A stretch of 64,000 nucleotides of DNA from Chrysaora quinquecirrha (taxonomy: Eukaryota; Cnidaria; Scyphozoa; Semaeostomeae; Pelagiidae): positions 1 through 64,000 of the forward strand of contig JACTAT010000185.1 of NCBI GenBank assembly GCA_014526335.1, read 5' to 3'. Of this stretch, positions 56,290-64,000 are shown piece by piece (position 1 is the first letter of the stretch; every line of letters starts with the position of its first letter). The translations under genes and the position numbers were made by a program. Below the pieces are notes generated by a model. The model ran no database searches and had not been told where the DNA came from. It worked only from the letters and a program-made list of their open reading frames with translations.

Positions 56290-59194
56290 ATGCTAAGTTT
56301 AAAGCATGTGTATGGTCTACTGGCTGCCTCGTCCCTTTTGGTTTATATTGTGTTTAGTAAGTATTAATTAATAATTCTGACTAGAATATGGTTTAGAGGA
56401 CTACTTTTGACCTGTTTAAGCAAATGAGTAACGAGCAGTAGCAATGCTATTATGGAACCTCCTTGTAAAAACAGAGGAACCTCCATGTAGCAAACAGTTT
56501 AGCCTCTTTGTAACAAACAGTCGAACCTTCATATAACAAACGGTGGCACTTCCATGTAACGAACAATAGAACTTCTATGTAACAAACAGCTGACAAACAA
56601 TGGAACTTCCATGTAACAAACAGATGAACTTCCGTGTAACAAACAATGGAACCTCCCTTAACAAACAGCCGACAAACAGTGGACCTTCCATGTAACAAAC
56701 AATGGAACTTCCATGTAACAAACAGATGCACTTCCGTGTAACAGACAGTGGAACTTCAATATTACAAACAATGGAACCTCCCTTAACAAGCAGCCAACAA
56801 GCAGTGGACCTTCCATGTAACAAACAATGGAACTTCCATTTAACAAACAATGGAACTTCCATGTTACAATAGGGTAAACTTCCATGTAACAAACAGATGA
56901 ACTTCCGTGTAACAAACAGTGGAACCTCAATATTACAAACAATGGAACCTCCCTTGACAAACAGCCGACAAACAGTACACCTTCCATGTAACAAACAATG
57001 GAACTTCCATGTAACAAACAGATGAACTTCCGTGTAGCAAACAGTGGAACCTCAATATTACAAACAATGGAACCTCCCTTAACAAACAGCCGACAAACAG
57101 TGGACCTTCAATGTAACAAACAATGGAACTTCCATGTAACAAACAGATGAACTTCCGTGTAACAAACAGTGGAACCTCAATATTATAAACAATGGAACCT
57201 CCCTTAAAAAAACAGCCGACAAACAGTGGACCTTCCATGTAACAAACATATGAACTTCCGTGTAACAAACAGCGGAACCTCCCTTAACAAACAGCCGACA
57301 AACAGTGGACCTTCAATGTATCAAACAATGGAACTTCCATGTAACAAACAGATGAACTTCCGTGTAACAAACAGTGGAACCTCAATATTACAAACAATGG
57401 AACCTCCCTTAACAAACAGCCGACAAACAGTGGACCTTCCATGTAACAAATAATGGAACTTCCATGTAACAAACAGATGAACTTCCGTGTAGAAAACAGT
57501 TGAACCTCTTTGTAACAAACAATGGAACCTCTCTTAACAAACAGCCGACAAACATTGGACCTTCCATATAACGAACAGTGGAACTTCTAGGTAACAAATG
57601 GTGGAACCTCCATTATTTTTCTTCCTTCTCCTTCTCCTTCCTTCTTTACAGATTTGTTGGCTTTTGTTTTCGTTATTTGTTAATAACTTGAGGTAATTAG
57701 CAGCCAAGCCTGTAAAAGGTAGAGCATTATTATGTAAGGTTGATAGCTGGCCTATGGTACCGAAACACGTGCAGGTAGGCTCATATAACATGACCACAAA
57801 TTCGTATTCGGCGTTATATGAATTTTCACCAGCCGCCCCATTCTCAAATGCCAGACGCGTTCCGCTCTTATTGGAGCTCATCAATGACATGTGTGAGAAT
57901 AGGCTCTCTTGCGGGAGTAGCACAAGTGCTAATCAACCAACCTCCGTAGCTGAGCTGATTGGTGAGTAACTGCGTGAGTTTTAGACTCATCTGTCAAGAG
58001 TACTGAAATCTTGCACATTACTATATGCAAGGTTGGTACCTGGTCTACGGTGCCGAAACGCATGCAGTTAGGCTCATATCGCAAGAGCACAAATTCATAT
58101 CCGGCCTTGTGTATATAGAGCATTACAAATTTCAGTTTACACAGTATGTCTTTCAATGATCTCTTTCTGTCTATATTTTAGCGTGTCTGCTAAAGAACCT
58201 GGACATTAAACCAAGAAAATTTCCTTCATATTACTGTAAAAAGTGTGACAACAAAACACAGACAAAGAAAGCAATTTGTAAGCAAAGCCTAACTCTGGAA
58301 GATAACGGCAAACCACTCTCGTCAGTACTGCTAGCTATCAACTTCAATCACCCGTTTTATGACAATATTCCAGTTCTTGACAACTTTTACAGGCCTGTTT
58401 TCGAGAAATACGTCTTTTGTGGCCCTGAGTATGACAAATCCGGCAAATACGACATCATCAAAATCCCACAGCGAAAGGAAGAGTATGGGTATTATGGCTT
58501 TCAATGTCTTGTAGAAGCAATTCGACGTCACCCAGGTTACACAGGGTATTTGTATGTAAATGATGATATGATTGTTAACTGGTGGAACTTTTTATCACTT
58601 GATAAAACTAAAATATGGTTTGGAGGCGCGAAATTCACATTTTTGGGTTCTCATACAATGGGTTCACCCTCCTTAGGATGGTTCCAAAGAAAGGCAAACT
58701 GTGGAGATCGTTGTAGTCAAACATTTGCAGCGATGGAAAAGATTAGGCCATTTAGCCAATCTAGTATGTTTAAAATTTATTTCAAAAACACTGGAAATAA
58801 ACGAATTTGTATCGGTGGGTTGTCTGATTTATTCTACGTGCCAGCAAAACACGCGAGACAGTTTGAGATGATCGGACAAAAGTTTTACGACAATCTCGTG
58901 TTTTTAGAAGTTTCTGTTCCCATGTCGTTAATGCTCATAGACTATATACCAGAAATGATATTTCTTAACGGCGTATATTTGCAAGTGAAGTACGGCTGGG
59001 GTGAATGGACTTTGAATACAGACAAGGCTTGGAAAGATTATAATTATGACATATATTTTCTGCATCCATATAAATTGTCTGGGGAAAATAAAGAGAAAAA
59101 TACTGGAGAATTTGAAGCAAGAGTTGCGAGCACAAGTCGAGAAATTCTTCGTACCAAGTGTTTAGATGAAATGAAAATAAAAAAAGAGGAATGA
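56290..59194 (+). CDS. Gene E: type II membrane glycosyltransferase-like protein, 445 aa
   Basis: Three exons: 56290-56356, 57704-57961 and 58182-59194 (TGA), with phase-1 introns (A|GTAAGT..TTAGCAG|CC and G|GTGAGT..TTTTAG|CG). Residues 1-22 (MLSLKHVYGLLAASSLLVYI..) are a short basic start and a hydrophobic signal anchor, so a Golgi/ER lumenal orientation is expected. Exon 2 (about 23-108) has an NMT sequon and little predicted structure. Exon 3 has a Cys pair (YYCKKCDNKT), then a Rossmann-like strand (SSVLLAINFN), a second strand (EKYVFCGPEY) and YLYVNDDMIVN (about 232-242), where NDD sits as the DxD-type metal/nucleotide-sugar site of GT-A enzymes. W-rich NWWNF follows, then a long C-terminal domain (GGLSDLFYVP, LNGVYLQVKYGWGEW). 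The arrangement recalls the DUF288/STELLO-like group, but I cannot confirm the family, substrate or activity. Intron 1 is almost entirely a tandem array. A paralogue starts at 61922. Confidence 0.72.
56455..57615. repeat. Higher-order minisatellite filling intron 1 of gene E
   Basis: About 1.16 kb of monomers of roughly 23-27 bp (GTAACAAACAATGGAACTTC type). They are organised as a higher-order unit of about 125 bp, marked by the phrase AACAAACAGCCGACAAACAG at roughly 125-bp spacing, with one short (76-bp) and one long unit. Most frames on the - strand are open through it, giving Cys/Leu-rich repeat peptides that are artefacts. The monomer contains GGAACTTCC, a near palindrome. Confidence 0.92.
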
Positions 59195-59545
59195 AAATAA
59201 TAATGTTGTTCAGTTAATTTGTTATTGTTGCTGACTTTCTCCTGATTGTCAGTGTGACGTGCGCCTCCAGTTGGTGTCGAGGCTGCTTTCTTTAAAACCC
59301 AGTATAAAAAGTAGACGATGAAATCTGGAATATGGAATTCGGAATGTAGAAAGGTAGGTAATTTTATTATATTGAATTTATGAATTAAATGGTAATATAT
59401 TCCTCAAGGGAATAGCATTTCGCAAAACACATGCGCTTTAACACAATAACTGTATCGTTCCGTTTTTTGGACCAGTTATTCTGTCAACACGAGAACGAAA
59501 CGGAACTACTGCGCACCCTTCCACTTTTTGGAGCACTTTAACCCA

Positions 59546-59855
59546 GTTTTCCAGTAGGCTGATTTTTCCGCGCGAAGCACAGCGGCTATTGTTTTTCATT
59601 GTTATTTCTAACAATAGCCGCGTCTGACGCTCCGCTACGAGCGTTTTCAAAGTTGGATCGACTTCAACTTTACCGCGGCGTCCGAGTGCGCCTGCCAATC
59701 AAATCACTCGAAAGCTTTTCACGCAAAGTCGTTATTCTAACTGGAGCACTTTTGTGGCCGATTCCTAGCGGGCATTGAAAATTTTTCAATGCGTGCGTTG
59801 TTTCAAAAACAATAGCCGCTCCGCTGCGCGCGGAAATATCAGCCTAGTGGAAAAC
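59546..59855. mobile_element. 310-bp foldback element with TTTCCGCGCG
   Basis: Left GTTTTCCAGTAGGCTGATTT and right (inverse GTTTTCCACTAGGCTGATAT) ends agree for about 30 bp through TTTCCGCGCG. Inside, ACAATAGCCGC occurs in both orientations. A half copy lies near 32765. No target duplication can be separated from the ends. Confidence 0.7.
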
Positions 59856-60308
59856 CGGCTTTAAAGTGTTCCGATTTCTGGAACGAAACGATACGATTTG
59901 AATCGTCACAATGTTAGGTGTATTTACCCCCGTCCTGCTGCAAGCCTTAGTATATTATATTCTCTTGTTTTGTTGTCCTAGGCCATTCGTTTGTAGTCAT
60001 TATAATAAGTATAATACATAAAGGAATCTCTCTTCGAGTGTACCTTCGGTAACAACTTTGGAACGAAACGACTAGAAACGGTACACAATCGTTCCCGTGT
60101 GAACGGCGCCTAAATTCATCTTTTCTGAAACGTGATGTACCTTGATGGGGCGTGTTTTAGCAGCATGCTCTTAATATTTCTAAGTGAGCCAAGCAACATC
60201 ATTGCGAAACTTGAGATTTGTTCAATGAAATTTTGAGAGCGTTTGAACACCTTTATAAGCAATGTTGGGTCAAGTTGAGGAAAATTTAAAAGCAGTCAAA
60301 GAAACACA

Positions 60309-60432
60309 CTAGACTCACGACACGAGTCTCTAGTTTACGCTACCCTAGTTTTGATTCGTCACTCCACACTGAGCGATTCAAACAACAACAACAACATCGA
60401 GCGAAGTAGTGGGACTTATGTAGTGAGTCTAG
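60309..60432. mobile_element. Short MITE with CTAGACTCAC ends, copy 2
   Basis: 124 bp. CTAGACTCACGACACGAGTC at the left; GACTTATGTAGTGAGTCTAG at the right; (CAA)n core. Related to 49122-49211. Confidence 0.75.
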
Positions 60433-60799
60433 AAACATCCGTGACAAGCTAAAAAAGTTCGACAAATGCTGCGTTCTGATTGGTCAGTCCAACAAATCAA
60501 ATTGAACTGACTGGTGGATCTTTAGTTTTCAATGGTATCATTCTGAGAGGAAATGCAGGACCATGAGCACGGGCCTTTTGAACAAAAAGGTCGCTAGGAT
60601 AGAATGTTTTAAAACCTCAAGATACCGATGTTTTGATGCCAAATTCGTGTAAAGCATCTTAAGCTTAGTCTAGATGCAAAGTTTCCCTGTCCTAGCCCTT
60701 GTGCTATTGATTTTATGAGCGTTAAAAGCTCCCGATTCTATAAGGTGGAGGTTGACAGCTTTCCGTTATGCCAATACACAGTATCCGATTGACCCGGTA

Positions 60800-60905
60800 T
60801 GGTTCGACAACCTGTACATGGTACACTTGAAAAATCGGAGCCATAATATGCGCATGCTTGGAAATAAGTACACCAGTACATTGTCACGTATACTGACGGG
60901 TACAC
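60800..60905 (+). repeat. Repeat inverted relative to 54060-54195
   Basis: GTACATGGTACACTTGAAAA, ATATGCGCATGC and ACATTGTCACGTATACTGAC match the reverse complement of the 54.1-kb stretch with scattered changes. Confidence 0.6.
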
Positions 60906-61259
60906 TTACAAAACAGTCGGTACACCGGTACATTGGTCATTGCTGTCACCAATATAATGTTTTTTTTTTCACTTTTCACTAATCACTTTTCACTATCAAG
61001 CCCAATATAAGGGCTTAATGGTGAAAAGTGACTGGGGGTGAACCCCCCTCCCCCCCCCCGACTGGTTAAAGAACTTTTAATGTTCGTAAACTTTGAAGGC
61101 TCATAAAATCAATAATACAAGCGCCAAGATAGTAAAACTTCGTGACTAGACCTAACTTGGCTATACAAATTTTGTAGCTATCGAAAACTCTGTATCTCGA
61201 AATTTTAAGAAATTTTAAAAAATTTCAATAACTGCATCAAAAATTAGGTCTATTATATA

Positions 61260-61649
61260 CACGTTTTCTTTATAAGAAACCGGTTTATATGAAACCTAGA
61301 ACTCGACACCCCAAAAGATAAGAAACTTTTAGAACTAGGAGGAAGGGAGTTAAAAAACTTAAAAAATTTTTGTGTCAGTTTTCCAACATACTGATTTCAC
61401 ATTTGTGGACGTAGTAATCAATTCTCAAGTATTTCCGTGCGATTTCTCGCACCCAGCATGGCTAATTCTTTGTGATACAATAATATTAATAATTTGCTTG
61501 CTATATTTGCGTTTTTTTGTCGTTTTTACTGCAATTTTTTCCATTAAATTAAGAAACTGTCAAGAAACTTTTAGAACTAAAATTGGGCCAAAAATTAAGA
61601 AACTTTTAGGACTAGGCCCCGAGCCAGGTTTCTTATAAAAACAAACGTG
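61260..61649. mobile_element. TA|CAC-class MITE, AAGAAAC family
   Basis: 390 bp, starting CACGTTTTCTTTATAAGAAA and ending ACAAACGTG, with TA on both sides. AAGAAACTTTTAGAACTAG occurs at left and right. It is collinear with 13674-14076 (shared TTTCCGTGCGATTTCTCGCA interior). Confidence 0.87.
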
Positions 61650-61921
61650 TAAGCAACCCTTGTTTTCCTCTTATGTAAAGTGAGTGATTTTTTCATTTTA
61701 TCTGGTTATTTGTTCATCTGGTTTGTCATAGTTATTGACATCCATGCTTGATTTCGGCAAAGCGTTATTGCATAAAACAGCTGCATAACAACTGGCTGTT
61801 TTTGTCGTTCCATCGTTGGGTATCATAACGAAACGAAAGCCTGTGTCGTTCTCGTTCGTTGACGGGGTTGCTTTGACGACAAAACACGAAAGGTTGCCTA
61901 TTTATCATTGAGGATACAAGT

Positions 61922-61997
61922 ATGTATATAGCCTGCAGTTTAAGGCATGCATTTTGCCTGCTGGTTGCCTCGACTTTCATAGGATGTATTGTTTTCA
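61922..61997 (+). CDS. Gene F: first exon of a paralogue of gene E (truncated by window end)
   Basis: The exon encodes MYIACSLRHAFCLLVASTFI then GCIVF and ends A|GTAAGT in phase 1, exactly like exon 1 of gene E (same length class, same phase, same donor, aligned L-x-H-x-x-x-L-L-x-A-S-x). It is a signal anchor for a type II membrane protein. In gene E the next exon is 1.35 kb away; here no exon matching gene E exon 2 (which contains the SYNMTTNS region) is visible in the remaining 2 kb, so it should lie beyond 64000 if the gene is intact. Confidence 0.6.
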
Positions 61998-62866
61998 GTA
62001 AGTAACAGCTGAATCTTAATACACACTTATCAACTTCAGTTCAATTATGGGGTCTTTTAGGGGTTCCAGGGAACATTGGAGTTTGCGAAATCTATCAAGG
62101 GAAAGTGGCCAAAATTAAGAGAACGTTGGGAAACGGGTATCATGTAAAATCCTCCAGCAAAGGTATCAATCCTCGACCTTCAATTATAGCAGATTGTCGC
62201 TATTGAACGATACCATAATTTTATATTTAAGCGTATGGTGGACTCCCGGTATACTTGAATGATTCGATGCCCTGGGGCCAAGGGAGGCACCAGGCAACTT
62301 CCATATGTAAAGAGCCTGAGTGACCCCCTTGGGCACTTGGGGTACATGACTTATTAATCGATGGGGATGTGCCGCCGAGATTTTGCAAACCTACAGTGAT
62401 AGCTAATGAGAAGCGCCATTTGAGAGTAAGAAAACTTTCATGTCCTTAGTATTGATTTAAATTGCGGCACAAACATCTTCCACGCGATGTTAACACTCTT
62501 TGGACTCAAATAAAGTGACCGTATTACGTTTTCTTCAATTTCGTACCCTCTTATGTGGTGTTTTGGTTAAAACCATACCCATGTTTAGAGAATTTCAGAG
62601 CCAAAACCCAGCCATTCGAGCGATATATTTCTTTACCGAATCATATTATGCACCCCCCGGCATTCAAGGAAGTGTCCATTAAAAGAGTCCTGTGTGTAAA
62701 AGAGATGGAATAAAAACATTCGAATTCGACAAAGGTGACTTTATTCGCCTTGTTTTTATTTGAGGTGCTGAAGCTGAAACAACAACATAAAATGGTCGAT
62801 GTTAATATTATTCTTTGAATATTGAAGTAAAATTTGTATGTTGATGCAGGCAATAAATGACATCTT

Positions 62867-63345
62867 CACGCTAGCGAATCTATAATCACTACTGTGGTGG
62901 ATAATCACTACTGTGGTGGTACTATTTGCGTACTGTGGTGGTAGTTTCTGCGTACTGTGGTGGATAATCACTACTTGTGGTTGGTTACTATGCTTGCGAT
63001 GGTGGCAGTTTTGGAGTACTGTGGTGGATAATCACTACTGTGGTGGTACTATTTGCGTACTGTGGTGGTAGTTTTTGCGTACTGTGGTGGATAATCACTA
63101 CTTGTGGTGGGTTATAATGCTTTATGTGGTGAATACGAAATCATAGCAAAACTCTATAGATCAAGCAAGAGAAAACCACAAAATCCACCGCAGTACACCA
63201 AAACTGCCAGCACCGCAAGCATAGTAACCAACCACAAGTAGTGATTATCCACAAAAGTACGCAGAAACTACCACCACAATACGCAAATAGTACCACTACA
63301 GTAGTGATTATCCACCACAGTAGCGATTATAGATTCGCTAGCGTG
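62867..63345. mobile_element. 479-bp element with CACGCTAGCG ends, TGTGGTGG array TIRs and 5-bp target duplication
   Basis: Left CACGCTAGCGAATCTATAAT and its inverse at the right end (finishing 63345) are flanked by ATCTT on both sides (62862-62866, 63346-63350). Each arm is an array of units around GCGTACTGTGGTGG and AATCACTACTGTGGTGG, inverted between the arms. The plan (CAC..GTG, 5-bp duplication, minisatellite arms with a TGTGG-type core) is the same as that of 1585-6856 although the sequences differ. Confidence 0.85.
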
Positions 63346-63429
63346 ATCTTAATCTCCTATCTAGTGCTCGTTTACTCTTAGGTGCCTAATTGCCGTCCCC
63401 CCCGCTAATTAATTTTTGAAAATTTTTCC

Positions 63430-63870
63430 AACCCCCCCCCCCCGCTCTTATTGTTATCGGGATCGTTCGTAGCAGAAGGATCTTTAACTGCTGCTTGGGT
63501 TTTACGTGCGCGCAGAGAACACACGGAGTCAGACGACATTTGAGAGACGATTCTCTATCATGTCTGATCAACTGACTTTACACATACTTCGTACTGACAA
63601 CGTACTGACTGTGTACTGACTGTGTACTGACTGTGTACTGACTTCTTACTGACTGACTACTTATTTACAACAGAGTTTCTAAGTTATAGTATTTACAAGT
63701 CACATGATCTATTGCGCAGTTAGAAATTATTCATGCAACTATGTTCTAGCAGAAAGTTCTAGTTATAATGACGTACAAGTACTTACGTAAATAGATAGAA
63801 GGCATAGAAAGATCATAACGTGCAAGAAGACATACGTTACATTTACATGAAGTAGCTGTGTTCCTACTAC
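63430..63870. repeat. Dispersed repeat shared with 31966-32480
   Basis: Same phrase order as 31966-32480. At 63588-63655 an 11-bp tandem (TGTGTACTGAC, about five copies) and flanking sequence interrupt it. Confidence 0.75.
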
Positions 63871-64000
63871 ATTATTAGGACCCCCCCCCCCCCCGCTTAT
63901 TAACTTTTTCAACTTCGCGTAAGTGACGCATATTGAAAATTCATATCAGAGTATTCAAAATCACAAATTAAATAGATACCAGTCTTGCATGGACAAAATA

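Larger units (their letters stand above)
59195..61921. other. Region between paralogous genes E and F, no gene
   Basis: Contains a 310-bp foldback element (59546-59855), a CTAGACTCAC MITE (60309-60432), a repeat at 60800-60905 inverted relative to 54060-54195, G/C-run foldback debris near 61015-61060 and an AAGAAAC MITE (61260-61649). The promoter of F should lie in the last few hundred bases. Confidence 0.5.
61998..64000. other. Probable intron 1 of gene F
   Basis: No exon recognised. Contains decayed G/C-ended repeat debris (about 62215-62680), the 479-bp CAC..GTG element (62867-63345), repeat ends at 63380-63440 and 63870-63905, and the dispersed repeat shared with 31966-32480. Confidence 0.4.

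Noticed and set aside
56450..57600. Overlapping - strand frames encoding Cys/Leu-rich repeat proteins
   Set aside because: They follow from a 25-bp-type minisatellite inside intron 1 of gene E, are open in several frames at once, and have no independent support.
62867..63345. V(D)J recombination-signal-like CACAGTA words in the arrays
   Set aside because: The words arise from the repeat unit CCACCACAGTA; no nonamer or 12/23 spacing is present. Only the CAC terminus and 5-bp duplication are kept as comparison points.

Overview
This is eukaryotic, intron-rich, AT-rich genomic DNA from an animal. Genes are split into short exons with GT..AG borders, intergenic DNA is packed with small DNA transposons, and there are tRNA-derived SINE relics, LINE 3' ends and a Penelope-like fragment. 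The gene families (an MS4A-like four-span membrane protein cluster and a cnidarian-looking type II membrane glycosyltransferase-like gene) fit a marine invertebrate, most likely an anthozoan cnidarian. That assignment is inference, because no ribosomal or mitochondrial marker is present. || Genes. A cluster of MS4A/CD20-like tetraspan genes fills most of the window. Two lie on the + strand: gene A, 8160-10550, whose 5' exons are not visible, and gene B, 12513-19300, a complete five-exon gene. Four lie on the - strand: C1 (28865-23733, complete), C2 (37068-32527, one exon fewer), C3 (44760-42810, only the first two exons remain) and D (53178-47442). They share one exon plan: exon 1 = N-tail + TM1 + start of TM2; exon 2 = exactly 60 nt, rest of TM2; exon 3 = TM3 + loop + TM4; then one or two cytoplasmic tail exons. 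Nearly all introns are phase 0, so tail exons can be gained or lost without a frameshift. B and C1 carry PPxY motifs in the tail. C1, C2 and D end in Gly/Cys/Asp-rich tails. C1 and C2 (with C3) arose by segmental duplication of about 6-8 kb including introns and upstream DNA. At the right end is a different family: gene E (56290-59194, 445 aa, type II membrane glycosyltransferase-like with an NDDM motif), followed by the first exon of a paralogue, F (61922-61997), whose remaining exons lie beyond the window. || Mobile and repeated DNA. The most striking pattern is a set of about 19 elements or fragments with ends TA|CAC..GTG|TA and a T-rich stretch followed by TAAG. Each family has its own short word (AAGCAAC, AAGGAAC, AAGAAAC, AAGAATA, AAGAAC or AAGGGTT) in both its terminal inverted repeats (TIRs) and, many times, its interior. 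Otherwise homologous elements differ in concert at every copy of the word. A second class has CAC..GTG ends, 5-bp target duplications and TIRs that are themselves minisatellite arrays: a 5.27-kb element at 1585-6856 and a 479-bp element at 62867-63345. Also present are pogo/Tigger-like MITEs, a Harbinger-like MITE, several GC-ended foldback families, and a 25-bp/125-bp higher-order tandem array that fills intron 1 of gene E. || Limits. Exon borders were set by reading splice signals and aligning paralogues by eye; there is no transcript evidence. Family names rest on remembered family features, not on searches.
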